Source of the DNA: Salvia splendens
Lineage: Eukaryota; Streptophyta; Magnoliopsida; Lamiales; Lamiaceae
NCBI RefSeq assembly: GCF_004379255.2
Contig: NC_056038.1
Span: 6,176,729 to 6,240,728, forward strand
DNA length: 64,000 nucleotides
Direction of reading: 5' to 3'
Below are positions 11,161 through 24,754 of the stretch, piece after piece (the stretch's first letter is position 1; each line of letters begins with the position of its first letter). The notes beneath the pieces were generated by a model, which searched no databases, was not told the DNA's origin, and saw only the letters and a list, made by a program, of their open reading frames with translations. The position numbers and the translations under genes are program-made.

Positions 11161-11671
11161 TAGGGGTGAGCATATGGAGTTCGGTTTGGTTTTTTGCCAA
11201 AACCGAATCAAATCCAAAAAACTGAATTTAGTTCAAAACCCAAACCGAACCGAATCCGAAAAACCGAAAATCGAACTTAAAAAACCGAACAAAACCGAAA
11301 AACCCAAAATTTAAAAAAAACGAAAAACCGAAAAAAAGATGGAGTATATATTAATATATTATATAATATATATTTTAATTTATATATACTAATAGAATAT
11401 AAATATATATAATATAAAATTAATATATATTACATATTATATAAAATATATTAAAAGAATATATATTATATATATGATATAATATATTAAATTAATAGAA
11501 TAAATATATATAATATTATATTTAAAATATAATTCATTTTTCAGTTTTTTTTTGCCCGAACAGAACTGAAAAACCGAATTTTTTTATTTTTAAAACCGAA
11601 CCGAACCAAATCGAAATTTTTAAATTTGGTTCGGTTCGGATATTCGATTTTCTGCTTTTTTCTCACCCCTA
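11161..11671. mobile_element. hAT-type MITE with 8-bp target duplication
   Basis: Terminal repeats TAGGGGTGAG and CTCACCCCTA are flanked by GATAGAAT on both sides (11153-11160 and 11672-11679). An 8-bp duplication with these ends indicates the hAT superfamily. The subterminal parts are a long inverted repeat of CCGAACCGAA/TTCGGTTCGG motifs, and the centre is almost pure A/T. No transposase is encoded; the 81-codon frame at 11069-11314 is an artefact of the repeats. Confidence 0.85.
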
Positions 11672-11679
11672 GATAGAAT

Positions 11680-13556
11680 TGTAATATCTGATCAAATGTT
11701 TCATGTTTGAATCATACCGCATTACCGCGCAATCTTTAAATATTTTGAATGTACATGAATATTATCATTCATAGTGCACCGATTCCAAGAAGATTCTCCT
11801 ATAGTGGGCTTGGCATATAAATAGGGTACCTATTTCTTGCATAACATGACAATTATTGATTACATGACATAAAAACATATACTCTAACCTTTTTTGCATC
11901 CATGTCATTTTTGAATATCTTTCATCACCTCTTTCAGCTCGTCAAAGCTCATTTTGATCATGATGTTATACCTACGAAAAGGAAGTTTTATCTTTAGAGA
12001 CAATGCACCTAAACCAATCGAATTATCGGAGCACATCTCATCTTTCAAGAAGAAATCTTCCTCAACTCAGTTACTATTTATTAGGTTCAGTTCAGTACAC
12101 CGAATTTGGATTCAATCGGAATTGAATTCGAAAGCAAATTCTTTGATCGGTAAAAATGATGTAATTGGTACCCTCACCATCCCATAAAAGTGTGTGCATT
12201 TAAAATGACACTGGAATTAATGCACAACCGGTAAAACAAGAGAGAAAATTAGAAGAGTAGTTAAAGTAGTGTTAGTGGGTTGTGGTACCCACATTATTAT
12301 TAGTGTTTAATGAGTAGTAATGGTGGGTCATAATGATATAATTGTACATAAATTGATGTACATGGATAATGAGTCGAGACAACTTTCTCTAAATGGAAAT
12401 GTCCATAATTTCATGTGACGGACGTAAATAGAAAGTGCATATATTTTTATGGGACAAAGGGAGTATGAAACTGAATAAATTGTATAGTTTGTGTAGTGTG
12501 TGGATGTGTGCAACGTGTGTTCGTATGTATAGTATGTGTGCAATGTGTGTTTATATGCATGCTAACTAATTATCAATCACAAATTAAGACCAAATCTTAT
12601 CTATTAAATTAGGAGATCTAGTGGTTGAAATAATGCCACGTGAATTATATTTTAAATTAAAAAAGTTATTAAATAAACTTAATGGGTATTAATGTCAATC
12701 CTTTCTCATTAAAATCATCTCAATACTTTAAATTTACGTAACTCTCTTGATTTAAATTAATTTTGTGCAAAAAATATATCAAATTAAAGATAATTTTATA
12801 AGGATTCCAACGAGATCTCAATTGCATATGTACCGACGATGTTCGAGTGAAGAAATTTGATAAATTAAATTTAACTTTCGTACATGTTGATAAGCATATT
12901 TTATCAACAAATGCAAAAAAATATTAATATAGTGTATGCAAAATCTCAATATAGTGTAGGTATAATATCAATAAAACTGTGTTGATATTTTCTTGTACTT
13001 GTGTTGATATTCTCATATCATATTGTTGATATTTGTAATACACTATGTTGATATAAAAAAAACACTCACGAAAATTATAATATGATAACATAATGACAAT
13101 ATTACCCTTTTGTCTACTATTTATTGAAATTTGTGAGCTTTAATCTCATCCACTCATTTTAAAATCTAAGGGTGTAAATTTAGTCTTAGTTTTGGATTAT
13201 GGTGTTATAAGTATTAGAAGAGGACCATGTGTGAAGGTACCCAATTTATAAGTAAATATTTGGAATTCTAATTATATATTTTTTTATATGAAATTCAAAT
13301 TATTGAATAGGGAGAAATTGGAATGGTAATTCAATTTTAAATCCATTTTTTTCGGTACCAAGCAGTGGATATGAAATAGAAGACTCATATTCCAATTTCA
13401 CATACCCAATTCCATAATACGAGGAGCCTGTACGGATTTTGTTTGATTTCTTTGTAATGTCAATTCTAAAATTGTGTTTGCAATTGCATATATTCCTTCT
13501 ACAATTGAGTAGTATTAGTACCCAACAAGTTATTGTATCTGGTTACAACAATAATT
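11680..13556. other. AT-rich intergenic DNA with degraded repeat remnants
   Basis: No gene seen. A Stowaway-like right end (GGGACAAAGGGAGTA) lies at about 12452-12466 without a clear left partner. From about 12590 to 13200 there is a weak inverted-end candidate (AATTAAGACCAAATCT against the reverse complement of ATTTAGTCTTAGTTTT) enclosing several GTTGATATT repeats; I do not call it as an element. Confidence 0.4.
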
Positions 13557-13565
13557 ATCCACTCC

Positions 13566-13757
13566 CCTCCGTCCCACTCAAAATAACCACATTTCCTTTT
13601 TTATTTGTTCCAATCCAGATAACCACTTTTCAATTTTAAAAATAACCTCCTCTCCTCATTAAGGGATTCAAGTTGACCACCTTTCCTTTTTTGTTTACTC
13701 CAATCGATGACCACTTTCCAATTTTGAAAATAACCTCCTCTCATCATTAAAATATCA
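13566..13757. repeat. Two-copy ~95-bp tandem repeat with a Stowaway-like start
   Basis: It begins CTCCGTCCCACTCAAAATAA, like a Stowaway end. The block containing ACCACTTT, CAATTTT and AAAATAACCTCCTCTC then repeats twice (about 13583-13670 and 13676-13757). No right terminal repeat is visible. Confidence 0.55.
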
Positions 13758-14057
13758 TTGAATTTATTCTATAATTCTTGCAAAACTAAAGCATGAAAAA
13801 AGAAAAAAAAAACAATTCCAAGTTGTACAAAGTCACGTCTTTATTAGCTATTTTTTGCATAATTTTTTTTCTATACAGTTTAGAAAACCAAAATAGGAAG
13901 AAAAAAAAATCCGATACTAGAATGTCGCCAACATTCTATGTACAAAAATGTATAAATACACCTCTATAGACGTTAGAGTTATCCCCCAAAATTTGCGACG
14001 TTGTCAGTTGCAGAAAGCTTCGAATTCACTGCAACTGCCAAGTCGAACCATATCCGG

Positions 14058-17000
14058 CTAATGGCTGTCTTCTTTTACGGCTGCCTTCTTAGCTTTAGTC
14101 CGCTTGAAATCTTCCATGCTGCGGTATTCCTCTCTCAGCAGCCTATCCAATTCAGGATGCTTCTTCACTGACTCTTTCTCATCCCGTGCCTCCCGGAAAT
14201 GATGAAATGCCCTGCCAAGTCGAACTGAGATTGTGAGCACGTCTAAGTGATTGTGAACAAAGTAAGATTGTGAAGATGTAGCAATTACCAATACTTCTCC
14301 AGGCCATACAGATTCCCTTTTTCGTAGAATTGGAGTGTCAACTGCTCAAAGTCAGCATACAGATCCCCTTTGAATTCCTTCTCCAATCCATAACTGAAAA
14401 ACAAAAAATTGAGGGTTAGAGAATCCCGTCTAGGAAAGCCGGCTATTTGTAAGAGAGAAAATGAAGAGCACAACTCATGTACCTATAGAACCGGAAAAGG
14501 CATTCTGTTCCATAATTGTAACCAGCAGCAGCATCTTCTAGAGCCAGCTTACGGAACTCGTTGTACATGGAAGGGACAAACATGTTCCTTAAGAATAAAC
14601 ACCAAAACCTGTACAATGTGTTCATCTCCTGCAAGTAAACAGGCATGAAATGCATCAGCCTCAGCAAATTAAGGTTACCAAATTCCAAGACCCTGCGCAG
14701 TTCAGTCCAATTAGTTGTTATTTTATGGCAAGTGTATGAAATAAAATCACAAGGGGGAAACATCCATTACATCCAAGACCTAAAATCCAACGAAAGTATA
14801 TCTTGAAGGAGTTCAAAGAGAAATTCATCTATAGTTTCCAAGTTACCTCACTGCGACCAGTGCCCATTTTCTTTCGTTCACTGAGGCAGCATTTTTTATA
14901 CTTGTTGTACCTGAAGAAAGAAAAACATACCAGATATATGATAGGGGCACAATCAATGAGTCCTTTGGCTAAACATGCATGCTAGCAACTATAGCATAAA
15001 ATTCCTTAAAATTGTATCTTCTTACAACTGCTGTTTGAAACCATTTTCCTCCAGAAGTTTATGGCTTGCATGCTGAAATGGTGGAAATGACTTCGGTACT
15101 GAACCAACCGGAGGACTACTTCCTGAGAGGCTGCTGCTTTGAGGTGAGGTACTCAATTTTGAATGGCTGAACCTGAAAATTAATGGGTTTCATCAAACCA
15201 GAGAAAAACCTATAATAAGTCTAAATGAAATTTAGATGCTTCACATCTGGTCTGCGCAGATTATTCATTATATCTTGTGTTTCAGAGTATAATTGTGGGA
15301 TACTCACCCATAACTATCTGGGGGTGTAGAACCAAAGAAAAAACCAACTGCATCACTAGGTGGACTTCCAGATAACGCTCCCAAAGAGTTCCGGCCACTT
15401 ACATGGCCTTTAAGATTTCCGTAAAACAATCGCTGGTGTTGCTTCAAGTTACTTTTATTTTGCTTTTTATGAGACTTGGATGTGGTAGCACCGTGAGCAG
15501 AATTTCTGGAGCTGTCATCCCTGTCTTCACCAATTGGCTTATTATGTCTACGATGTGACCTTTTTAAGCTCAGTTCCTGCAAATGGAGTTATATTAAGAA
15601 ATTGTTTTCCATCAAATAGGATGTGGAAACAAATACGGGAACCTGCTCATAACAGTATAGGCCATCATTTATCTTGGAAGCATCCTCACTGGATAATAGC
15701 TTTGATTCTTCCCCGGCTCTCCTTTGACTATTCTGCATCACAGAACCTAGTGTCACAAGCTTAAAGAATTCAACTGATAATGTCGTTCAGTTACGACTTT
15801 GTAGTAATTTATTAGGAGCAAAGCATGTCTTTGAATGGACACCTAAAACATCTAGCATAGGCTCCTTTGCCTAACAAAACACAGTTGATAATAAAGAGAA
15901 ACCGAATGTTTCAAAGACATGCTTAGTGTAATTAGATGTGGCTTATAATCAATATCTGTTTAACCAAATGAGGAGAATGAAGGAGATAAATAGAAGAAAT
16001 ATAGAGCTCTAAATAAGCATTTTTCCCAGTTCAACCATGTTATTAAGAGGTAATAATATATTGTGAAAACAAAAGATGATTTCATGTATGCAAATCTATT
16101 TTACCCTATCACTGAACCTCAAATAAATAGCAGATATGACCTAATCGAGAAAATATCAGTAGAGCAATAAGCATTCTAAATTAAGCCTCACTTGAGTGAC
16201 AATTACAAGCCTCTCGACAGCTTGATCATTAATACTGATTTCCTCATCTTCATCATCAATCCTGCATGCACCCAAAAATTAAATGCACAGAGCACCTATC
16301 ATGAAGCTTTCACGCAACAGGGACTAGGAAAAAACACAAGCAATTCAAAAGGCAGTAAAATTCCAGAAGGATGTACCCAGAGAGAATGAAAACAAAACGA
16401 TAACCAATAATTAAAAGGCATTCAATATGCTCACGATGGAAAAAGGTAGCAGTAGGATAACTTGTGGAAAGATTTAACAATGAGGCCTGAACAAGTGATG
16501 TTCAACCAATTATCACAAAATTACATCATGTGGATCTGTAGTTACGAAAACTTTTCCAGTGATTTGTAGCTTCTCAGTTGCTGATATTGTCCATAATATC
16601 CCAGATCAACTGCTTGCACAACTATTACCTGTTTATAATTTATAGTTGCAGAAGCTGTAATATTAAGTAACGTAGAAACAGAAACTCTATCAACTACTAG
16701 AAATGAGGCTTATTTTAAATATCAGACCATGCCTGCATGATTAGAATAACTACTGGTGCATGGACAGAATTGACACAAACAACTTGATATTCATGTATAA
16801 CATCTCTACTTGGAAGTTGAGAAAGGACATAGCCAAAACGTATTAAGTGGATCCAAGGGAGACAAGAAACTATAGTAACTTGTAGTATTTCATTAAAAGG
16901 AATCAACAAAACCCATAGATCTTCAATGCCAAGAAGAATTAAATCATTTACGGAAGAAGGTACAGGAATATGTCTGTGCATATCAGTCATCAGAAATCAA

Positions 17001-20000
17001 CATTTAGATATAGTGAAATAACACATGTCATGAGAAATTTGGTATGGAACAATATATGTTTGCATAACCAAAATTGCAGACTATCATCCATGTATTTTAC
17101 AACGATGAGGCTACGTACTAGATTCTTTGTACATGCTACATACTAGATCCTTTGTACATTTCTGCAGCAAATATAATCCACCAATACTTTCCTGTCCATA
17201 ACAAACACATGCATTTTCTGTTTGAACCCACTTATGCATTTTCCATTTAAAAAATTTTACATGTAACAAAGAAACGAATAGGCGCATCCAACAATTTTAA
17301 GATACATATAAATCAAGCAGGAAGAAATCCTATACTACCTTCCTGCAGTTGACGAAGGGTCACGTCCTGTTATTTTCTGCTCCAATTCCAGCTCTTCATC
17401 AAGCATAAATGTGCTTGAAAATTCATCAGATGACTCACCAAAGTTCTTCAATTTCGGTTTCGAAAGATCCTGTATTTTATTGTTTTTGCCATCTTCTAAT
17501 AAGACCGACTTCACAGAATCAGCTCCTAGAGAATTTTCATGGAAATTTGATCCATCGCTAAGTACACTAGTATTGTTTTTAGAGCTGGGTTGAGAGCCCT
17601 GCTCTAATCTTGAATTACTTTTTCCTGAAGCAACTCTTTGTTCTTCACCATCCTTGCAATGTTCTGTAGAACTTTTAATGGAGCTTCCCAAAGTATCAGA
17701 AGCCAACAGCAGAGATCCCAATGAGCTTTCAGCCGGAGGAAGCAACCCAGATGTTCCACCAGGACCGTCTCTTTTATTCTCATTCTGATCATTAATGTTC
17801 ACAGAATTTCCAACTAGGGATGTAGAGTTAGCGTTCACAGATTTCGGAATCCACTTAGACCACTCATTGCGTCTCCTCACCTTCTCACCCTGCAGAGATT
17901 GAGATCAAACATGCAACAAAGGGTTCAGAAGAAAGGAAGTGAAAATGAGAAACAAAAAGGCATAATAAATAGCTTTCTGTACAATCACCAGAGATGAAAA
18001 GGCATTTAAGTGAAAAGTGCCAAGGAGAGGAAATTTATTGAACCTGCACTTCAATGGTCTGTGAAGTTTTCAATGCATCAATAATAAATGGGATATCTTC
18101 ACTCATTCGTTTAACCTGAAACTCAAAATGACAGGAAAGCTCTTAGTAGCAAAGACTCAGACAGAAACAACTCATCTAGGAGAAGTAAATCAAGTGTAAG
18201 AGACAATGGATTTGCAGAGAAGATCAAAAGCTTTTTCTCTCTCAGTTCTTTTGTGGGTTGGGGGATGGGAGGATTTCTCCAACGATAATGAGTTCAAATA
18301 TTCTCAGATACCTTAAGAAAAAACTGTCATAACATTATGTAGTATTACCATGCTAAGAGACTGAATAACAAAAAAATCATCACTTTACCCTGTTAAATTT
18401 TGCGATGCTCGATACCGGGACCCAGCCGTGATGGTCCATCAAGGAGATCAAGTAGACATCATCACTCACCAGATTCTCATCACTGCCAAAGTATATTAAT
18501 GTTAAGTACAGAGTTATCAGGATAAGTTCTGTGTTATTTTCTTGCTAGTTTTACCAATCTCAAAGCATGGCCAAATAAAGTTAGTAGCATGTTTCTTAAA
18601 ATACCATTCAAAACTAAAGAACACTCTACGAAATTTTTTCCCAAACTTAAGCATATGAAAGAGTAAAACAAAGTGCAAGGACATCAACTTTAATAAATGC
18701 AGCTGATACAAAACAATAGGCTTGAAGAAATGTTTTGGTTCTTATGGGACTAGTTCCAACCCTCCTGCAGTGTAGGCTGAATTTCAGAGGCATGAGATCT
18801 GTTTAAATAATTCACCTGAAATAATACTCAATTTGCTTAACAATGCTGGTCCTCAGAGCTTCCAGTGGCGTGGGTGATATGGGAACTCCAGGGCTCAATG
18901 GATATGGAACAAAAGATGGCAGATAAGGAACCCTAACAGAGCCAGGGGGGCCAGCAGGATAGAGGAAAGGTCCTGATGGACCTGTTGATAGAAAACTTTG
19001 TTAGATAACTGTTCTCATATAAGAATAGAAGAACAAAGTGGGGAGAAGGATAGAAAGAATAAAACTGAAACGGAGAATATAAGATGTCAATTTAATAAAA
19101 CAATAAGTCAAAAATACATACACAACGTAGAGCATATACCTGGATAGTTTGGCCCGTCAACAATGCCTGCAGGCCCAAAAAATGGAGGCCTAATCAAAGG
19201 TCTTGGCCCCACATTTTGTTGCATATAGAAGTTGTGAGAGGCAGGCCATTGATTGTTGTAGGATGGATTCCTTGGTCCATGTTGCTCGTTTGTAATACGC
19301 CTTCTTCCACCAGAACCAGAATCATGGCTACTCGAATCTGCATGCAGTGAAGGCTGAAAATTTCCATTCATTGGTGGAACATAGGCTTGTGCTGGATCAG
19401 TACCGGACTTCAGCATTTGAGCATCAGCCCTTGGAAAAGGTCTGGCTGGAAACTGATAATTGGATCCAGGGACAGGAGTTGGTGAAATTGGAACCATACC
19501 ATGAAAGTGTGGGGTCATTGGCGGCGGAGGGTAAGGACCGTAAGGTGAGGGACCAGAAAATGGAGGTATATTATTTGGACCATGCTTTGGGCCATTTTTA
19601 TTGTGATGTGTGGCATACGGCCTTCGGGGAGATTTAAAGTTACCACGACCATGAAACTTCTGCGGCTCAACAGTAACCTGGATGTCACCAAGAACTGGCA
19701 GATAAGCTACCAATTTAAACAAAAGTGTACTTGTACAAATAGATATGTAGGTTCTCAAACAGAGCAGAAGTAAGATGAATTAAGTGATATTGTATCCCGC
19801 ATTACATGTCGATATAAGCTGAGCAAAAGGGAAATATAGTTTTACTACAACATGCCAAACCAACAAACATGATAAAGAATGCAATAAACAGTACTTAGAT
19901 AGTCGAAAACATAATACATTGACATAATGAATTGAGTAGAACAACATAACCTATTGAATTCATATGCTTTATTCAACTGCTTATATAGATAATTTTTTTT

Positions 20001-20806
20001 ACTTACCTGCGCAGAGGATCCTCCAATAACAGTTACTTTGTCTATTTTGCTATGCGTTGCTTTAGGTCAGTGATAAACAACGGGTAAATCCTATTATCCA
20101 TCAACTAACTAAAACTTCAGACCAATTTTCCGTAATAGAAAATTAGGCACAATTCTCATTCTAAAAAACTCAGATGTTTCTAAGGTGCATGAAAAACAAC
20201 GAGTGTTCCATAATCTGAGGGGTCCTATCATTCCATCTAAAATCTACTTGTATTACCTTATACACTAGTGATTTTACTGTCTTCGACAATCAAATTCTTA
20301 CTCATATCAAACTTATATCTAATCTCTGGCAACAGATAAAGTAAGAACCTTCACATGAAAATTTGACCTAGCATTACACGACTTGATTTTCCATCCATTA
20401 ATTTAGATTATTAAAGCAAAAACGAACTCGCGCGAGTTTAAACAAAATTATACCAATTAATTCAGCCTCAACGGATAGAATGCAAATAGCGAGCATTAAT
20501 TAATACGATAAAACAACAAATTCAGTAAATTAGAAGAGGATCATCACCCACCGGTGGCGCAGAAGACGTCTGAGGATCAGCACGGCCATCGCTCCCGGCC
20601 TCAGTCGGGGGAGGAGGCGAGTTAGAGGGGTTCAAAGCGCTAGACCTCGATCGCTGCTGCGCGTCGGATAGCGCCGGCCAATCAGCGCCGGCCACTGGAG
20701 ACGCGGCGGCCGAAGTCTTCCACGGCGACCTTGGAGGAGCGCCGGAGAAGGCGTCAGTTTGATTCTCAGGCCGATCACCGGCATCACTACCCCCATTGTC
20801 GCCCAT
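14058..20806 (-). CDS. LARP1: La-related protein 1 (LARP1), 14 exons
   Basis: Exons, minus strand: 20552-20806, 19140-19677, 18816-18981, 18389-18482, 18044-18115, 17339-17889, 16192-16261, 15643-15732, 15308-15576, 15026-15172, 14847-14910, 14483-14628, 14289-14393, 14058-14211. All junctions are GT-AG and phases agree, giving 906 residues ending EDSH-stop. The N-terminus is low-complexity with DWPALSD. Exon 2 is Pro/Gly-rich. Exons 3-6 (about residues 300-390) form the La module ([38 protein letters not shown]). Exons 10-14 (about 735-890) form the DM15/LARP1 C-terminal repeats ([60 protein letters not shown]). In the family, the La module and DM15 bind RNA and the 5' cap of TOP mRNAs and act in translation and mRNA decay in the cytoplasm. 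It appears complete and intact. The start is the ATG before a GC-rich first exon. Confidence 0.93.
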
Positions 20807-21371
20807 GCCCACGACTGCTTGCTTTCCTCTGAATGAAAGTAATAAAAAGGGTTTTGATTGTTGAATGGTGAAAAGGGAGTAAGGAAACGAGACTAGGGTT
20901 GTAAAAGTATCAGAATTAATTTTCAAAGATTGTGTATTTTTATTTTTATAGTATCTACTAAAATTGGAGATATGTGTGAGAGAGAAAACAAATCTATCGT
21001 CAAATTTCAAATATTTGGATTAAAACATATCTATAATTATTAAAGGGAGTAGAACTAATAAATAAATTATTTTATTAGTTGGTTTGTTGAGATTTTATTG
21101 GGTTTTGATATTAACTAACAAGTATTTTGATATTATTGTTTCCTTATTCTTTGGAATGGAATACTTTGATTTAATAAAAAAATGTGTACAATACAAATAA
21201 TTTGTTGTACTAAGAATGACAAAGCATGATTTAACTAAAATAATCAGATATTAAAAAATGATTTGTTTTCGCCTGTTGAATTGGTTCTTCAAATTAAATA
21301 GCTAAAGGCATCAACAATTAAAGGTGTATATATGGTTAGTTGAATAACCGACAACTGAACAGATTAATATT
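20807..21371. other. LARP1 5' flank and AT-rich spacer
   Basis: The first 200 bases upstream of the LARP1 start are presumably 5' UTR and promoter. No clear TATA box was settled. The rest is AT-rich with no gene. Confidence 0.45.
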
Positions 21372-22405
21372 TATCAATGATTATGATCTCAATTTGCATT
21401 GAGATTGACTGTTGGTTATGATCGAGAACTTGCTCTATTAGAATCGAAATAACTAAATTTGATCAATACAATAATAAATTAGATTTAGATGACAAGATAT
21501 TTGAGTGTGAATATTTTATATATGGAAAAATGTCTTTAATCACAATAATGACCAAAGAATATGGAGCATGATTGACGATGCATATCTAATAATCTCACTA
21601 TCCCATTAAAGATGAAATACTTTTTTTATTTGTCTCAACTAAAATGACTAATTATTAAAAATAGAAACGCCTTTCTATTTACTTTATTCCATCTCTCTTA
21701 CCTTACTCTCTCCACTTCATACATAAAATAAAGTTGCATAAATTCTCGTGCTGCCCAAGAAATGTGCCATCTTCCTTGGGACAAAGGGAGTAGATACGTT
21801 TACCTGGACAAATGATTGGTTTGCCGAGTTTAATAGTATCATGTTTTGCCTTACAACTTACAAGGCCTTTCGTCCGGCACCATTCCTGGACTGTTAATAT
21901 TTGACATGATAATTTAGCCCCCACCCTAACGGACATATGTCAAATTATCAATTATCCTTTTCAACCCAAAATGGACTTTAAGAGGAGCTCATGTTTTTTT
22001 AGTCGCACCAAAATAAAAAGTGAGAAAAAACTATAAAAGGGTTGCAATTGAGATCCCTGCATTTTTGTCTATCGTGATTGCTTGAAAAAAACAAAAAAGG
22101 GTTGCGATTGAGATTCTTGCATTTTTATATCTCGTGATTGCTTGTGACACGTTGTTTGTCACACATTAGCTCAACTGTGTGGGCTTCAACCAAGATTATA
22201 GCTTGGAAAAAACTACAACTCGATGCAGGTCATACATCAACCAACACGGTGCTTATAAGAGTGAATGTGACATATGGACATAGATTGTGAATGTGAGACT
22301 TTGTCCCCAAAACTAGTTTCGATTCATTGTTATTTCAAGAATTCATTAGGGGCCTATTTCAAGATCAAGCTAACAAACAAGTCTGAGTGTTGAAGACGAC
22401 CATGG
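21372..22405. repeat. Dispersed repeat, copy 1 (interrupted by copia at 22406)
   Basis: Collinear with 40144-41880: shared anchors include TTATGATCTCAA at the left, AAGGCCTTTCGTCCGGCACC, TCAAGAATTCATTAGGGGCC and GTGTTGAAGACGAC at the right. An internal pair of ~65-bp tandem units (GGGTTGCAATTGAGATCC / GGGTTGCGATTGAGATTC, about 22035-22150) is shared by both copies. This copy carries a degenerate Stowaway-like insertion (about 21592-21790) absent from copy 2, and its segment 21925-21993 is inverted relative to copy 2. The identity of the repeat is unknown; no coding capacity is visible. Confidence 0.75.
21592..21790. mobile_element. Degenerate Stowaway-like MITE in repeat copy 1
   Basis: Left CTCACTATCCCA and right TGGGACAAAGGGAG are diverged Stowaway ends. 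The paralogous sequence at about 40380-40400 (GCATATCTA...GAAACGTTTACC) lacks it, which supports it as an insertion. Confidence 0.6.
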
Positions 22406-22807
22406 TGAAAGATTAATGGACTAGATTAGATTAATAGGAAATAATTCTATTGGGCTTGGTCCAATGTTACAATTATTCTATTATATATATCCTCTATTGT
22501 AGAGAACACAATATAGAAAAACCTAATTCTCTAAGAGAGAAAAGCGACGCTACGTTCAATAGAGATTTCCTAGCTTTCTCTATAGAACGATTGTACCGAG
22601 GAATTGTTCCTGCATCGGATCAGAATACGCGTGGACCTCGATAGTAGTGGATTCAAATACAATCGTAGAAGAAGAACAACACAACAAGTAAGATTTAGTT
22701 CGTTGTGTGTTACGTGCTCAACTTACAATGTAATTATGAATCTAGATCTGTTATTCTTGTCTGCAATTTCCGCTGCGCTCATTAGATGAATACAAGAATT
22801 CCTAACA
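22406..22807 (+). repeat. 5' LTR of the copia element
   Basis: 402 bp, TGAAAG...CCTAACA. It contains a TATA-like TTATATATAT (22481-22490) in the position expected for the LTR promoter. It differs from the 3' LTR mainly by a 9-bp gap near 22654 and scattered substitutions. Confidence 0.93.
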
Positions 22808-24068
22808 ATGGTATCAGAGCTCGGGGCTTGATTCATAATTAATTTTGTTTACTAATTAATTTGTGGATGATTTTGGAAATCAAAATTCTGAAATTAGATT
22901 TCAAAATTCTTTCATCGTCGTCGCCGAACAACAAGCTTGTGGGTATGCAAACTTGTTCCAAATTTTCGATGATTACGTGTCATGGTTATAGGATACACAT
23001 GTTCAGTAATCAATATGTGATTTGATTTTCAATTCGTATTGATTGTTCGTGAATTGAATCACAACGCGATTCTTTCACGGCGGTGGCCATGACAAATTCG
23101 AATCAATTCGCGACGACGACAACTGAAACAACGGCAAGCTTGGCGGCGCTTGTCGCAGTGGCAGCCTGCTAACAGCAGCAGTCCAGGTTCGGCGCAGCGA
23201 TCGGGTCATCGACGCAGCAGCGTTGGAGATGTCCAGCAGCAGAGGCGCCAGTTCAGCCGCGGAAAAGCAGCGACGGAGCAAGGCAGACAGCTGCGAAGAC
23301 GACGTCGCAACAGCAGCAGCGCTGTCAGGCATGCTGTGTCAGAGGATTTCCGATTGGCAGGACACCGACACGGTGCGGACGCTGCAGCAGCAAGGCGGCA
23401 GTTCGATTGACGGAAATTAGGAAGTGTCTTTTCCCAAAACCCTAGCGGGTTCTGAAAATCCGGGTCGGATCCGAATCGTGATTTTTGATCACTGTAAATC
23501 ACATTGTTAATTTAGAATTAATAATATTAATCAAGCCAATAAATTATTTACTATCATTATTTTGAATAATAATAGTAAATGTGTTTTGATATTGTTTTAG
23601 AATTAATATCAAATATCTGTTTATATTAGTTTGGAATTGATATAAATTAGATGATAAATTTATTAATTGGATTAATGGATTAATAAGCAAGAATTTGCTA
23701 ATTATTATTTTTGGAATAATAAATAATATATGTGCTTGATGATGATTTGTAGTTATTACTTGATTTACAAATTTATTAATTTAGAATTAATATAGATTGG
23801 ATTAATTTCGTTAATTAGATTAACAAATTGGGACATAGTTATCATCTGGAAATGATAATATATACTCCACAACACAATATTAATTTGGAATTAATATTAA
23901 ATATGTATAATTATATTAATTTAGAATTAATATAATTAAATCCACATTTAATTAGAGAATAAAATTTGATTTTATTCGTTGAGCATTATTTGATATCTTA
24001 TGTGATAGGCATGCTATTTGATTTTATGCTTATTTATTTTAACTATAGTAGTTAGAGACCGTTTTATT

Positions 24069-24183
24069 GTCTGGGTAGGCGGCGCCCAGTATGTGTAGTC
24101 TGTGTTATACTATGTCTGGGTAGGCGGCGCCCAGTATTTGTAGTCCGTGTTATCCTATGTCTGGGTAGGCGGCGCCCAGTAAT
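24069..24183 (+). repeat. 45-bp repeats with hairpin core in the copia leader
   Basis: Three copies start at 24069, 24114 and 24159 (the third partial). Each opens with GTCTGGGTAGGCGGCGCCCAG, in which CTGGG and CCCAG can pair around a GC-rich loop. They lie in the roughly 1.9-kb untranslated stretch between the primer-binding site and the coding region. Confidence 0.85.
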
Positions 24184-24754
24184 TGTTTGAAATTTAATAT
24201 TGGATATTATATTCACAGAACTAGTATCACACTTTTCCCCACAAAATATAAGTCTTGTTTTGAAACAAACGCATCGTCCATCATAATTGTTTGATGTTCC
24301 TAGCCTTTTCGACCACGAGTTTTACGCCAAAGTGTTTACTCTAAATCTACAAGGCCTAGGCTCATTCATAGATGCATGGTTGGCATCGTGTGATGGGGTT
24401 GACTTGCTTAAATTGTTTAGTGACGCCAAAGCGACCTAAATAGTTTATGGATGCATATTAATTGGATTAATAAACCAAGAATTGCAAAATAGTTGTTGCA
24501 ATTGGCTTGGAGGCCCACCTTGTGATATTATTGTAGTGATCAGCCAAAGCAGGGGCTGCAATAATATAGACTTGGATCTTGGACCACTAAAATTTATATT
24601 TGATATAAATTCGTATTTTATGTTTGGGGGACAATATATGTTAAAATTAGTGGGAGCTAATCAATACAATAAACCCTTGTTTGATTAGTGATGCGAATGT
24701 GATCTTTATATGTCTTTCTAATTTGCCTTTCGTTTTATTTTCTGTTCAGATAAT

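Noticed and set aside
12590..13237. MITE candidate with AATTAAGACCAAATCT-like ends
   Set aside because: Inverted similarity is too weak and no target duplication was found.
22035..22150. Direct repeats near 22.1 kb considered as a CRISPR-like array
   Set aside because: Only two ~65-bp units with no spacer structure, in a plant genome.
23075..23502. Several frames in the copia leader around 23100-23500
   Set aside because: A GC-rich CAG/CGG tract gives open frames in many registers. The ATG at 23089 stops after 27 codons and no gag motif appears in any of them.
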